DNA of 64,000 nt. Origin: an uncultured Geobacteraceae bacterium. GTDB lineage: Bacteria > Desulfobacterota > Desulfuromonadia > Geobacterales > Pseudopelobacteraceae. Shown here one piece after another: positions 55,089-64,000 of the stretch (within the stretch, counting starts at the first letter, position 1; the number at the start of each line of letters is the position of its first letter). The notes under the pieces were generated by a model that had not been told where the DNA came from, ran no database searches, and worked only from the letters and a program-made list of their open reading frames with translations. A program made the position numbers and the translations under genes. Where the stretch lies: positions 1 through 64,000 of the forward strand of contig CAJAFV010000063.1 in NCBI GenBank assembly GCA_903939115.1, read 5' to 3'.

Positions 55089-55277
55089 TGTTTCTTCTCG
55101 TCGATTCAGAAAATTTGTATGTATAAATAACCTACATGCATGCAGATAGCAAACCATGTTTTTAAAAGTTCGGTCACACCCCGAGCGGTAAGATGTTTCA
55201 CAAAACGGAATGAAGGCCCGTATTGCTTGAGAGTACTTTCCTACATATTCAGATGTCTATTTCAAATATATGTGCGT

Positions 55278-55411
55278 ATTGCATCAACGGCATCGCTGGA
55301 GTGCCTTGATAATACGATGGCGTCGATTATCTTCATAAGAGAGATTGCGGAAGTTGACAGAATCATCGGGATTGCAAGCTTGAGTGGAGCTGGCACATTT
55401 TTGAACATCAT
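55278..55411 (-). pseudogene. Duplicated 5' fragment of the MATE gene
   Basis: On the minus strand it reads the first codons of the MATE transporter again (LKLAIPMILSTSAIS, IIDAIVLSRHSSDAV) with a few changes (Gln to Lys, Leu to Pro) and then ends at the repeat boundary. It has no continuation and no function of its own. Confidence 0.75.
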
Positions 55412-55483
55412 GCTATTTGAATATCCACCTCAAATACACTGATATTTTGGCTACTGCGCAATGGGCGGTAAAAAGACACGAAA

Positions 55484-55512
55484 AAAGGGTTAGCTTTTTC
55501 AGCTAACCCTTT
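55484..55512 (-). terminator. Terminator after tRNA-Gly
   Basis: AAAGGGTTAGCT / AGCTAACCCTTT hairpin, with TTTTTTCG following on the minus strand, 10 bp past the tRNA 3' end. The same hairpin is in repeat copy A at 54005-54033. Confidence 0.85.
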
Positions 55513-55521
55513 GATTTCTTT

Positions 55522-55596
<75 letters not shown>

Positions 55597-55635
55597 TTGC
55601 GAGGCTTCGTTATATACCAAATCAAAGCGTTGGTG

Positions 55636-56862
55636 TCAATGTTTTTTAGCACTCCGATAGTTTTTTTCAAAATCTGTATCATGTCCCGGCGACAACATTG
55701 ATCTGTATACCAACTCAAGCTGCCGTGATCTGCTGTCCCAGGAATGCATAACGATCGCCCTGTCTCTAACTTTCTCAGAGAGCGATGCCATACCTCCACA
55801 GTCGCATAATGAAGCAACAATGGCTTCAGCGAACGCAGCGGTGTTTCCATGTTCAACATAGATTCCGGCATCACCTAATATCTCGCGATTGATGTGACTG
55901 TCGAAAGCGACCGTCGGCAGGCCGCATGCCATATAGTTGAATAATTTACCGTTAGCTTCTGTTTGAGCCAGTTTTGGCGAAACGGCAAGATCCCCGGCGC
56001 TCAGAAAAAAAGCGGCCCGCTCATATCTAACCCGACCGGTGAAGACAATGACATCATCAATGTGCATCTCCGCAGCTTTTTTCCGGTACTCCTCATCGGG
56101 AAATCCCATCAGCAGAAAGCGCACATCAGGTAATTCGCGTTTGAGCAGAGAAATTGCGTCCAGCAACAGATCAACCCCTTGATACCGATTGAACAGGCCG
56201 AGATAGACAACTACCTTCACATTATCCGGTATGCCAAGCTCCCGGCGCGATTCACTCTGAGAGTGCGGGCAGAATATTTCTGTATCTACGCCATCAATAA
56301 GATTTGTCACTCTCCCGGCAGCCATTCCCCAGTCGCGAATAAGCTCCTGGCGGCCCTGATCAGAGCTGGTAATTATGACATCAGCGAGGCGGTTAATAAA
56401 ACGCTCAAACTGCTTAAAAACATACGTGAGGGGTGATTTTTTATGAAAAAATCCATGATTGAGAGATTCACCGGTCAAACTGCCCTGATAATCGAAGAGG
56501 AGCGGGATGCGCAACAGGAGCTTGAGAACAGAGCCGATCAATGCTCCTTCGTGGAGATGGGCGTGAATAAGGTGGGGGCGAAAAGATCGGGCCAGGGCGA
56601 GTGACTTCCACAGTAAGAGCACATCAAGATACGGCTTGTGCCAGGAAGGGCCGGCTTCGAGTTTGTTGTACCAGGGAACGCGCGGTGTGCGAACCACTCG
56701 CACTCCGGGCATATCACGACCAAGATGGTAGGTAACAATACATACCTCGTGGCCCAGTTTCGTCAACGCCCGCGCCTCTTCATATATTCTGACGTGACAG
56801 CCCCTGTCAGAAAAATAAGGGGTCGGGGCGATCATGAGGACGCGGAGTGTACCTTTAGTCAA
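55636..56862 (-). CDS. Family 4 glycosyltransferase
   Basis: 408 residues, GT-B fold. N-lobe: RVLMIAPTPYFSDRGCHVRI; C-lobe: KVVVYLGLFNRYQGVDLLLD, MHIDDVIVFTGRVRYERAAF, EANGKLFNYMACGLPTVAFD (donor-binding ExxxxKxxEYMA-like), INREILGDAGIYVEHGN. It transfers a sugar from a nucleotide donor to a surface glycan or lipid; the acceptor is unknown. TTG start with AGGA seven bases upstream, overlapping the previous gene by 8 bp. Confidence 0.9.
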   Translation of the reverse strand: MTKGTLRVLMIAPTPYFSDRGCHVRIYEEARALTKLGHEVCIVTYHLGRDMPGVRVVRTPRVPWYNKLEAGPSWHKPYLDVLLLWKSLALARSFRPHLIHAHLHEGALIGSVLKLLLRIPLLFDYQGSLTGESLNHGFFHKKSPLTYVFKQFERFINRLADVIITSSDQGRQELIRDWGMAAGRVTNLIDGVDTEIFCPHSQSESRRELGIPDNVKVVVYLGLFNRYQGVDLLLDAISLLKRELPDVRFLLMGFPDEEYRKKAAEMHIDDVIVFTGRVRYERAAFFLSAGDLAVSPKLAQTEANGKLFNYMACGLPTVAFDSHINREILGDAGIYVEHGNTAAFAEAIVASLCDCGGMASLSEKVRDRAIVMHSWDSRSRQLELVYRSMLSPGHDTDFEKNYRSAKKH

Positions 56863-57811
56863 GATTTATCCTGTCTTTAACAACATAAATGGGTTTGCCC
56901 TGCGACTCAAAGTAGGTTCTGGCATTAAGTTCACCAAGTAAACCGAGGACAATAAACTGGATACCCATAAACAATAAGAATGCGGTCAGAATCAGCAGTG
57001 GATTACGATTCATGCTGAAATGTTCAAACAACTTCATGTATATCGTCATTGCACCGGTGCCTGCACCGGCCAGAATGGTGTAAACGCCCCACTTCCCGAA
57101 TAGCTGAATCGGCTTTGTAGAGTACGCCATCAAAAACTTGACCGTCATCAAGTCAAGAACAACCCGTAGAGTACGGGAGATACCGTACTTACTGACTCCA
57201 TGTAAACGGGGAAAATGATTGACCGGCAACTCGGTTACTTTAGCCCCGAACTGGGAGGCCAGCGCCGGAACAAAACGGTGCATTTCACCATACAGATTGA
57301 TACCATCAAGTACTTCCCTGCGGTACGCCTTGAGCGTACAGCCATAGTCATGGAGATGTACTCCGGTAAGCCGTGAGATGAGGGCATTGGCAAGCATTGA
57401 GGGGATTTTGCGGGTTACAAAAGTGTCTTTGCGGTCGCGACGCCATCCGGAAACAACGTCATACCCTTCATGAATTTTTTCAATCAGGCGCGGAATATCA
57501 GCAGGATCATTCTGCAGATCCCCATCCATCGGAATAATGATGTCACCTTTTGCGTGATCGAAACCGGCTGACATCGCGGCGGTCTGACCAAAGTTCCTTC
57601 GGAATCGTATAATTTTCAGACAGGTATCTTCAGCCGCGAGCCTGGCCAGCACCTTATATGATCCGTCAGAGGAGCCATCATCAACCATAATGATCTCATA
57701 TAAGCCGCTCATAGATTGCAGTGCTGATTTAAGCGCAGAATAAAGCGCTTCTACATTATCCCGCTCATTGTATACCGGTACAACAATACTTACTTCCACG
57801 TTTTTCTCCAT
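56855..57811 (-). CDS. DPM1/ArnC-like family 2 glycosyltransferase
   Basis: 318 residues from MEKNVEVSIVVPVYNERDNV. GT-A motifs: IMVDDGSSDGSYKVL, FGQTAAMSAGFDHAKGDIII, PMDGDLQNDPADIPRLIE (DxD-like), VSGWRRDRKDTFVTRKIPS; two C-terminal helices (GVYTILAGAGTGAMTIYM, LLILTAFLLFMGIQFIVLGL). Such enzymes load a sugar onto undecaprenyl phosphate. Co-transcribed with the GT4 gene downstream. A GTG at 57823 is an alternative start. Confidence 0.9.
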   Translation of the reverse strand: MEKNVEVSIVVPVYNERDNVEALYSALKSALQSMSGLYEIIMVDDGSSDGSYKVLARLAAEDTCLKIIRFRRNFGQTAAMSAGFDHAKGDIIIPMDGDLQNDPADIPRLIEKIHEGYDVVSGWRRDRKDTFVTRKIPSMLANALISRLTGVHLHDYGCTLKAYRREVLDGINLYGEMHRFVPALASQFGAKVTELPVNHFPRLHGVSKYGISRTLRVVLDLMTVKFLMAYSTKPIQLFGKWGVYTILAGAGTGAMTIYMKLFEHFSMNRNPLLILTAFLLFMGIQFIVLGLLGELNARTYFESQGKPIYVVKDRINLD

Positions 57812-57850
57812 CTTTGACGTCACGCAGCTGCAGATCGACTACTTACATCG

Positions 57851-58825
57851 TCATGCTCGCTCTGTATTTTTTTCAAGAGACTCATCCCCAAACCCTTTTA
57901 TTCTTGTTATCAGAATTGAGCTGTCACAGGCCGGTTCCGGTTTTCCGTTCAGCAATCCCCAAAGGAGCCCAAGCCCGTTAACAACATGCATAAGTGGGTA
58001 TATTCCTATCAGGAGCAGATAAAACAGACGACCACTCCTGATCAATGCCTGAAGAGAGCTGAAGAGAGCCGCAGCCAGATATATCACAAGCGGTGCAAGC
58101 AGTAAAACATACTTTATGCATACCAGCGCAATTGCTAGATATATGACAAAAAAGAGCGGAATGAAACTTGTCACAGAGTACTTTGACGTGACTAAGGTCT
58201 GTTGTCCCCTGCCGCGTCCGTAGGCGAACATCTGGCGGACAAACGCCTTCAGAGAGCGCCGTTGACTCCGGTATATACGCATGGATGGATCATGAAGCAG
58301 TAAATGGCCTGCTGAAATAACCCTTTCCAAAAATTCGTTCTCTTCATTTGGATACAAACTTTCGTTAAAACCTTTCAGTTCGATAAACACCGAGCGACGA
58401 ACGGCCAGATTACAGAGAATAAGTTCCTTGTCAGTTGTTATGCGAGTTTGGCCATGCGATCGATAACGGTTGAGTACGGGGCCAGAACCAAAAGCTGAAG
58501 AGAGAGCAAACCCAAATAACCGTTGCAACCATGTGTCATTTTCCGGTGTAATTGAAGGGCCGCCAACGACTGCAACCAATGGATTACTCATGCCTGTAGA
58601 ACAGAGAGATAAATTTTCAGGAGTTATCAGAGAATCATCGTCAAGGAAATACACTATATCACCGACGGCTTCTTGCGCCGCACGGTTGCGCTGTCGGCTT
58701 GGGGCGCTTCCTTCGGCTAGCAGAACCTCATACGGCTGATCATCCGGCACGATCATATTGAGGTGCTGAATGGCTGCAACATATCCGCCCGGCTTTACGG
58801 GTATGATTATTGAAAACGAGCTCAT
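57851..58825 (-). CDS. Family 2 glycosyltransferase with C-terminal helices
   Basis: 324 residues. GT-A: FSIIIPVKPGGYVAAIQHLN, SRQRNRAAQEAVGDIVYFLD, DDSLITPENL (DDD metal site), VVGGPSITPEND, CNLAVRRSVFIELKGFNESL and PNEENEFLERV. The C-terminal ~110 residues hold about four helices (FIPLFFVIYLAIALVCIKYV, LAPLVIYLAAALFSSL, LLLIGIYPLMHVVNGLGLLW), anchoring it to the membrane. Start of the three-gene glycosyltransferase run. Confidence 0.88.
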   Translation of the reverse strand: MSSFSIIIPVKPGGYVAAIQHLNMIVPDDQPYEVLLAEGSAPSRQRNRAAQEAVGDIVYFLDDDSLITPENLSLCSTGMSNPLVAVVGGPSITPENDTWLQRLFGFALSSAFGSGPVLNRYRSHGQTRITTDKELILCNLAVRRSVFIELKGFNESLYPNEENEFLERVISAGHLLLHDPSMRIYRSQRRSLKAFVRQMFAYGRGRGQQTLVTSKYSVTSFIPLFFVIYLAIALVCIKYVLLLAPLVIYLAAALFSSLQALIRSGRLFYLLLIGIYPLMHVVNGLGLLWGLLNGKPEPACDSSILITRIKGFGDESLEKNTERA

Positions 58826-58837
58826 GGATGCCTAACA

Positions 58838-58862
58838 CGAAAAAAACCGGGCATGCCCGGTA
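58838..58862 (-). terminator. Terminator after resB-ccsB
   Basis: The self-complementary CCGGGCATGCCCGG is followed on the minus strand by TTTTTTTCG. A second palindrome AGACCTCAGA ... TCTGAGGTCT (58899-58930) precedes it, nearer to ccsB, without a strong T-run. Together they separate the cytochrome genes from the glycosyltransferases. Confidence 0.75.
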
Positions 58863-58952
58863 ATGAAAGTATAACTAATTGGATTCGATTTAAGGCAAGA
58901 CCTCAGAAGTTCCGGAAACCTCTGAGGTCTTGTGAATGAAACAGCGGCGTTA

Positions 58953-59810
58953 CTACTTTGCACCACCACCGTAGCTATGAAGGCCGGAGAGGAACAGGTT
59001 GACGCCCAGATAGCAGAAGATCGTCGCGGCAAAACCGATGACCGAAAGCCAGGCGGCGCGTTTTCCGACCCACCCTTTGGTGATGCGGGCGTGCAGAAAG
59101 GCAGCATAGACAAACCATACAATCAATGACCACGTTTCCTTTGGATCCCAGCTCCAGTAGGTTCCCCAGGCATAATTTGCCCAGGCCGCACCGGTGATAA
59201 TACCGAGTGTCAGAAGCGGAAATCCAATCATGATAGAGCGGTAGTTGAGATCATCAAGAACCTTAAGCGGTGGAAACATCGACATAAGACCACCTGCAGG
59301 CGCCGACGAACTGGTGCCTTCAATGGCGGTTTTGATCAGGTACATCATTGAAATTCCGCACGCGACGGCAAATGCGGCATACCCGAGAAAGCAGGTAATA
59401 ACGTGGTACAGCAACCAGTTACTCTGCAGCGCCGGAACAAGCGGTTCGATGCCGGTATTCATACCGAGTTGTGCCCAAGCCATGCCAAGCAAAGCAAACG
59501 GGACGACAAAAGCGCCGATTATCCGATATTTATAGCGGATATCGATGTAGGCAAAGAGCAGGATTATCGTCCAGGAGAAAAAGACGATCGACTCATACAG
59601 GTTGGACATCGGCGCATGGCCGACCCCCATGTCGTAGGACTCTTTCCAGCGCAGGGCGATAGCCACTGTTTGAGCTGCAAGTCCTGCATACGCAATGAAA
59701 CTGCCGGCGATACCAACTGCTTTGTTCTTGCTGGCGAGAAAAGCAAAGAAAACGACCGTCGAGATCAGATATGCAAAGGTTGTTACGTTAAAAAGCATGG
59801 AGCTGTTCAT
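58953..59810 (-). CDS. ccsB: System II cytochrome c synthase subunit CcsB/CcsA-type
   Basis: 285 residues, eight or so helices. The tryptophan-rich haem-handling motif is WANYAWGTYWSWDPKETWSL (WGxxWxWDxxE). Conserved His residues occur near HVITCF (helix) and HARITKGW. It moves haem outward and, with ResB, attaches it to CXXCH apocytochromes. Name use varies (CcsA in Bordetella/plastids, ResC in Bacillus). It lies 17 bp downstream of resB. Confidence 0.93.
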   Translation of the reverse strand: MNSSMLFNVTTFAYLISTVVFFAFLASKNKAVGIAGSFIAYAGLAAQTVAIALRWKESYDMGVGHAPMSNLYESIVFFSWTIILLFAYIDIRYKYRIIGAFVVPFALLGMAWAQLGMNTGIEPLVPALQSNWLLYHVITCFLGYAAFAVACGISMMYLIKTAIEGTSSSAPAGGLMSMFPPLKVLDDLNYRSIMIGFPLLTLGIITGAAWANYAWGTYWSWDPKETWSLIVWFVYAAFLHARITKGWVGKRAAWLSVIGFAATIFCYLGVNLFLSGLHSYGGGAK

Positions 59811-59827
59811 AAATCAGGTAACCTCCG

Positions 59828-61192
59828 TTAGATTTTTATTTCCTGAAACTTTTCGGAAATATCTTCGAACTGCATCTGAAATGCAGCCTGGTTCTTACTG
59901 GCATTGCCATACATACGGGCATGCCCCTTTGTGACAACAACCCAGATCCGTTTATGCGACATAAAAAATGCGACACTGATGCCGATTACCATAAGCGCAC
60001 ATCCAAGCCAGACAACCCAGACGCCCGGGTCTTTAGCAACCTGCAGGCCGGTATACTGCTTGGCGGTTGATCCTTCATAACCAAAAATAAGAGCATCGCC
60101 GCGCTGGGCATTAACTTCCGGGAAGTTTTTGAATGCGATAAAGGTACGCGGAGTTGAGCCTTTCGAGGTTACTTCAATACGTGCCGCCGGACCGGAGAAA
60201 CCAGGCGCAAACTGGCGAACTTCCTGCGTTGCCTCCAGCAACTTGAAAACGGTGCCATCCTTTAGAGTAACGGCAGCACCTTCACGAACAGAGAGCTTTT
60301 CAGCCGCACCACCGTTTCGCGGAGTCACTGAAATGAAGTGTTCGCTTCCTTCACTAGCCTGGCCATAACTGGATTGATAAAACGTGATGCCCTTGTAGGT
60401 CATCGGTTCATTAACAATAACCTTTATCTTCGAGAAACCGGGAACCGGTTTGCCATTTTCCTGGACAGTCAAAATGCTTCTGAATTCTTTGGGTGCTCCG
60501 GTACTGTAAAATTCAACATTGAAGTTTTCACAAAAAACTTCAAAACCAAGCGGCATCTGCTGACCATTCTGTCTTTGAAAGGCATTTACGCTGGTTCCTT
60601 CAACAATATTTACAAAACCCTTGTATCCGGCCAGAGACCCGATAATTGCCCCGACAAAAATCACCAGTATGCTGAAATGGACAACATATACACCGAGACG
60701 ACACCAGGCTGCTTTTTGTGCAAACAGATGATATTCGCCGTTATGTTCAGTAATCACCGGTGTTGAAAACTCTTTCCCGAGAAAAGCGACCAAGCGCTCT
60801 TTCGCATGGTCAATGGACCCGGAAAACACCAGCTCTTTTTTCAACGAGGAAGAGTTGCGCACCCCCTCCCCCAGAATGAGGGTAGGTTGGCTGATAAACT
60901 TGAACACATGCGGCAGGCGCTTGATTGAGCAGGAAATAAGATTCAAGCTGAACACATACAACAGGGTAATGAACCACCAGGAGTGGTACATATCGAAGAA
61001 ACCGAGTTTAGAATATATCTGCAGCTTCGTGGTACTGATTGAAGCAACATATTCAGGTGGCAGAGCACCCTGCGGAAGAATTGTGCCGATGATCGATGTT
61101 AAAGCCAGAGAAATGAGCAGAAAAAGGGTCAGCTTAAGAGAACAAAACATATCCCAGACGGAGGTTACAAAATTTTTATCGGTAGTAGCCAA
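59828..61192 (-). CDS. resB: System II cytochrome c maturation protein ResB
   Basis: 454 residues from a TTG at 61192, chosen for TTTGGAGA five to ten bases upstream (MATTDKNFVTSVWDMFCSLK). Helices 1-3: LTLFLLISLALTSIIGTILP, WFITLLYVFSLNLISCSI and VVHFSILVIFVGAIIGSLAG; a large periplasmic domain with NEPMTYKGITFYQSSYGQ; last helix WVVWLGCALMVIGISVAFFM. It holds apocytochrome or reductant for CcsB. The track's 26 extra residues have no support. Confidence 0.93.
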   Translation of the reverse strand: MATTDKNFVTSVWDMFCSLKLTLFLLISLALTSIIGTILPQGALPPEYVASISTTKLQIYSKLGFFDMYHSWWFITLLYVFSLNLISCSIKRLPHVFKFISQPTLILGEGVRNSSSLKKELVFSGSIDHAKERLVAFLGKEFSTPVITEHNGEYHLFAQKAAWCRLGVYVVHFSILVIFVGAIIGSLAGYKGFVNIVEGTSVNAFQRQNGQQMPLGFEVFCENFNVEFYSTGAPKEFRSILTVQENGKPVPGFSKIKVIVNEPMTYKGITFYQSSYGQASEGSEHFISVTPRNGGAAEKLSVREGAAVTLKDGTVFKLLEATQEVRQFAPGFSGPAARIEVTSKGSTPRTFIAFKNFPEVNAQRGDALIFGYEGSTAKQYTGLQVAKDPGVWVVWLGCALMVIGISVAFFMSHKRIWVVVTKGHARMYGNASKNQAAFQMQFEDISEKFQEIKI

Positions 61193-61404
61193 TGGATTCT
61201 CCAAACTATTTATAAAATGTAAGCGCTGCGATTTAGAACATCTTTCATTAACTTTGCGACAATACCTCAAATTTCAGAAAAAATGTACCACTTTTTTTTA
61301 CTTTTATCATCATTCCGTTTTTCAGCGCAATGATGACTTTCAATTTTACAACCAACGTGTATACTCACTATGGTTGGTTATTACTTATTTTAACGGGGGC
61401 CCAC

Positions 61405-61605
61405 ATGCCCGTCATCTTAGAAGCAATTCTTGTTTCCGCCGGTATGATTCTGATTTTCGCTCTGGCATTTCTGGCTATGTTCTTATTGGCAATCACCTTG
61501 TCACCGATAGAGCGTAGCTTGTCAAAAATGATCTGGGATGCAACAACCCCTAAAAATCTGCCGCCTCACAAGGGTTCGTTCCGCGATTTCAGCAAGAAGC
61601 ATTAA
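61405..61605 (+). CDS. Small single-pass membrane protein
   Basis: 66 residues, MPVILEAILVSAGMILIFAL then AFLAMFLLAITLSPIERSLS and a basic hydrophilic tail ending FRDFSKKH. One long helix. GGGGG lies before the ATG, though an ATG at 61330 (91 residues) remains possible. It is divergent from resB. Not recognised. Confidence 0.55.
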   Translation: MPVILEAILVSAGMILIFALAFLAMFLLAITLSPIERSLSKMIWDATTPKNLPPHKGSFRDFSKKH

Positions 61606-61683
61606 ATAATTATTGACACTTTTACAGTGAAACTGATATTTTTGGCCCATTATTTTTACACCAAGCAACTCAACATACATATT

Positions 61684-61786
61684 CTTATCGAGAGCGACTG
61701 AGGGACTGGCCCTGTGACGTCGCGGCAACCATCCTTACGGCAAGGTGCCAATTCCAGCGAAACCGCTTGCGGTTTCGGGAGATAAG
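61684..61786 (+). promoter_or_regulatory. SAM-I (S-box) riboswitch
   Basis: CTTATCGAGAGC opens the P1 stem closed by GGGAGATAAG. Between are GAGGGACTGGCCC, GCGGCAACC and AAGGTGCCAATTCC, the standard S-box core with kink-turn and SAM pocket. A GGAAGAG...CTCTTCC pairing and CCCCGGAAGGGG with a T-rich tail follow (61786-61835), likely the expression platform. It should shut down the two downstream genes when SAM is plentiful. Confidence 0.93.
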
Positions 61787-61851
61787 GAAGAGCGCTGTCC
61801 ACAAGATCCTCTTCCGCACCCCGGAAGGGGATTTATATTTTGGAGGATACA

Positions 61852-62988
61852 ATGAAGATTGCAACTCAGGCAGTACAGATCGGCCTGGAATGGGACACCC
61901 GAACCGGTGCCGTTACCGTGCCGATTTATCAGACAGCCACCTTCAGGCATCCAGGACTTGGCCAAAGCACCGGCTATGATTACAGCCGCTCGGGCAATCC
62001 GACCCGGCAGGCGCTGGAAGACGGCATAGCACGCCTTGACGGCGCTGCCCGCGGCTTTGCGTACGCTTCCGGAATGGCGGCAATTACCAACTTGCTGCTG
62101 CTTTTCAAATCAGGGGACCACCTGATAGTAACCGAAGATCTCTACGGCGGAACCTGTCGCCTGTTTGACAAAATATTCAGCCAGTACGGCCTCTCCTTCA
62201 GCTATGTCGATACCAGTAATACTGCCGCTGTGACTGCTGCCATCCTGCCGTCAACCAAAGCTGTTTTCGTTGAAACTCTCACCAATCCGCTCCTGAAATT
62301 TGCCGACCTTCGTGCGATTTCAACCCTCTGCAAAAGCAGCAATCTACTGCTGATTGCCGACAACACCTTCCTGACGCCGTACCTGCTCCGTCCTCTCGAT
62401 ATGGGTGCGGATATAGCCGTCTACAGTGCGACAAAATACCTGGCCGGACACAATGATACCGTAGCGGGACTGGTTACCGTCAAGGATCCGGTGCTGGCGG
62501 ATCTGGTATATTTTCACCAGAACTCAGTCGGTGCCGTTCTGGGACCCCAGGATTCCTGGCTGACGACCCGCGGCATTAAAACCCTGGCGATCCGGATGGA
62601 TCGACAACAGGAGAATGCCGGACGCATTGCTGAGTGGCTTGCTCTGCACCCCCGCATATCAAAAGTGTATTATCCCGGCCTGAAAGATCACCCCGATCAC
62701 ACCTTGATGGCTCTGGATTCCCGTGGTTTTGGAGCCATGATTGCCTTTGAAGTTGACAAGCATGAGCTTGTTGAGCAGATTCTGTTGAAAACAAGCCTGA
62801 TCTCGTTTGCCGAAAGCCTCGGGGGGGTTGAAAGCCTGATCACCTTCCCGGAGGTTCAGACTCACGCCGACATCCCGCCCGAACTGCGGGCCAGACTCGG
62901 GATCAATAACGTACTGCTGCGCCTGTCGGTCGGGATCGAGGATTGCGACGACCTGATTGAGGATCTGCGCCAAGCGCTGGAAGGATAG
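61852..62988 (+). CDS. Trans-sulfuration PLP enzyme (cystathionine gamma-synthase type)
   Basis: 378 residues from MKIATQAVQIGLEWDTRTGA (GGAGG before the ATG). Cys/Met-metabolism PLP family: YDYSRSGNPTRQALE, FAYASGMAAIT, VFVETLTNPLLKFAD, IADNTFLTPYLLRPLDMGAD, PLP Lys195 in YSATKYLAGHND, FAESLGGVESLITFP. It works in cystathionine formation or cleavage, or homocysteine synthesis. Tandem with a paralogue under one S-box, so one is probably MetB and the other MetC-like; which is which cannot be fixed by sequence alone. Confidence 0.92.
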   Translation: MKIATQAVQIGLEWDTRTGAVTVPIYQTATFRHPGLGQSTGYDYSRSGNPTRQALEDGIARLDGAARGFAYASGMAAITNLLLLFKSGDHLIVTEDLYGGTCRLFDKIFSQYGLSFSYVDTSNTAAVTAAILPSTKAVFVETLTNPLLKFADLRAISTLCKSSNLLLIADNTFLTPYLLRPLDMGADIAVYSATKYLAGHNDTVAGLVTVKDPVLADLVYFHQNSVGAVLGPQDSWLTTRGIKTLAIRMDRQQENAGRIAEWLALHPRISKVYYPGLKDHPDHTLMALDSRGFGAMIAFEVDKHELVEQILLKTSLISFAESLGGVESLITFPEVQTHADIPPELRARLGINNVLLRLSVGIEDCDDLIEDLRQALEG

Positions 62989-62998
62989 AGGAGTTACC

Positions 62999-64000
62999 AT
63001 GAAACTTGCAACAAAACTGATCCACGGCGGACCAACAGTCGACCAGCAGACCGGGGCCCTCGGCATACCGATCTACCAGATATCCACCTATCGCCAGACG
63101 TCGGTCGACCATTTCAATAAGTATGATTACGCCCGCGGCGACAACCCGACCCGGGAAGCGCTGGAAGATACGATTGCCGTGCTGGAAGGGGGGACGCGAT
63201 GTCTCGCTTTTGCTTCCGGAATGGCCGCCATCTCAACCACCCTGATGTTTTTTTCCCCAGGTGACCACCTGGTCGTTTGCGATGATGTCTACGGTGGAGC
63301 GTATCGAGTACTCTCGACGATATTCAGTCGAATGGGGATCACGAGCACTTTTGTCGACGCTACCGATCTGGCGGCGCTTGAAGCTGCCATCCTCCCTGAA
63401 ACAAAGGGGATTTATCTCGAAACACCTTCGAACCCTCTGCTGAAGGTCACCGACCTGCGCGGAGCGGCCGATATTGCCCGCCGGCACGGCATTATCACGC
63501 TGGTGGATAATACCTTCATGACCCCCTACCTGCAGCGCCCGCTGGAACTTGGCTGTGACATTGTCCTGCACAGCGGCACCAAGTTCATCAACGGCCACAG
63601 CGATGTCCTCTGCGGCTTTGCCGTAACCAGAGACACGGAACTTGGGCAGCGCATCCGCTATATCCAGAATGCCTTCGGAACCGGACTCGGGCCGCAGGAT
63701 TCCTTCCTGACCCTGCGCGGCGTCAAGACCCTTAAGGTCAGAATGGATCAGAGTCAGAAAAACACCCTCAAGGTCGTCGCGTGGCTGAAGCAGCACCCAC
63801 GCATAACCGCCGTTCATTATCCGGGACTTCCCGAGCATCCCGGCTTCGCCATCCACAATGCCCAGGCGGATGGTCCGGGCGCGGTCTTTTCATTTGAACT
63901 TGATTCCTACGACACAACCAAGCGACTGCTCGAGAATTCACATCTGGCCGCTTTTGCAGTCAGCCTTGGCGGTGTTGAAAGCATCATTTCCTATCCGGCT
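62999..64000 (+). CDS. Second trans-sulfuration PLP enzyme (3' end cut off)
   Basis: 334 codons from MKLATKLIHGGPTVDQQTGA to the window edge, not in the ORF track because no stop is reached. GAGGAG precedes the ATG, 10 bp after the previous stop. Motifs: YDYARGDNPTREALE, LAFASGMAAIST, IYLETPSNPLLKVTDL, LVDNTFMTPYLQRPLELGCD, PLP Lys195 in HSGTKFINGHSDVLCG, FAVSLGGVESIISYP. The HSGTKF and SDV features lean to cystathionine beta-lyase/gamma-synthase of the MetC/MetB group. Regulated by the upstream SAM-I riboswitch. Confidence 0.92.
   Translation, partial: MKLATKLIHGGPTVDQQTGALGIPIYQISTYRQTSVDHFNKYDYARGDNPTREALEDTIAVLEGGTRCLAFASGMAAISTTLMFFSPGDHLVVCDDVYGGAYRVLSTIFSRMGITSTFVDATDLAALEAAILPETKGIYLETPSNPLLKVTDLRGAADIARRHGIITLVDNTFMTPYLQRPLELGCDIVLHSGTKFINGHSDVLCGFAVTRDTELGQRIRYIQNAFGTGLGPQDSFLTLRGVKTLKVRMDQSQKNTLKVVAWLKQHPRITAVHYPGLPEHPGFAIHNAQADGPGAVFSFELDSYDTTKRLLENSHLAAFAVSLGGVESIISYPA

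Noticed and set aside
55140-55442. Plus-strand ORF over repeat copy B (also 53704-54027 in copy A)
   Set aside because: It appears in both copies only because the DNA is duplicated; it is antisense to the MATE 5' end.

Overview
The window looks like chromosomal DNA of a Geobacter-like member of the Desulfuromonadia (Deltaproteobacteria in older taxonomy). This is inference from gene content and order: the queA-tgt-yajC-secD-secF cluster preceded by a SpoIID-domain protein, a DUF6178 protein, ResB/CcsB (system II) cytochrome c maturation, recCBD, a LexA operator resembling the one reported for Geobacter sulfurreducens, and many sensor and chemotaxis genes. Base composition is moderate and codon use is fairly even. 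No rRNA, CRISPR array or intact insertion sequence was seen.

Region 1-11.9 kb is an accessory, decaying zone holding tRNA-Pro(GGG) and bounded on the right by tRNA-Leu(GAG). It starts with the 5' end of a group II intron placed just after an intrinsic terminator. It also holds a chimeric remnant (selenoprotein-B-like reductase plus cysteine synthase tail), a RadC-type protein, a cluster of DnaA-box-like sites, tiny ORFs including a 33-residue zinc-ribbon protein, and a receiver-domain scrap. Further on come a triple-PAS hybrid histidine kinase with its response regulator, an outer-membrane barrel protein, a Phd antitoxin and a small ORF each broken by TGA, a frameshifted DUF4160 next to an intact DUF2442 protein, and an intact hipBA operon with visible operators.

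Region 11.9-26.1 kb is core: secG, mtaB, a recJ-CDF transporter-short ResB operon, a TPR protein, the spoIID/queA/tgt/yajC/secD/secF run, and two peptide-ABC ATPases. Region 26.2-33.5 kb carries an ArsR regulator, a bioF-bioH-bioC operon under a clear BirA operator, and sugar-nucleotide genes (ManC-type guanylyltransferase, separate cupin isomerase, rfbD, rfbB).

Region 33.6-52.2 kb has a Cys-rich mini-protein, an HDOD protein with two unknown proteins, an M29 aminopeptidase, a site-2-type protease, a GGDEF protein, lexA with an operator over its start codon, a small membrane protein, rlpA, recCBD, a chemoreceptor and a DUF6178 protein.

Region 52.2-55.6 kb is a second scrap zone. It has shikimate kinase and glycine-zipper fragments, a MATE exporter, and an MNT/HEPN toxin-antitoxin module lying between two roughly 270-bp direct repeats. 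Each repeat carries the MATE 5' end and the 3' part of tRNA-Gly, as expected from a Campbell-type insertion. The window ends with three glycosyltransferases, ccsB-resB, and a SAM-I riboswitch ahead of two tandem trans-sulfuration enzymes, the last cut by the window end.
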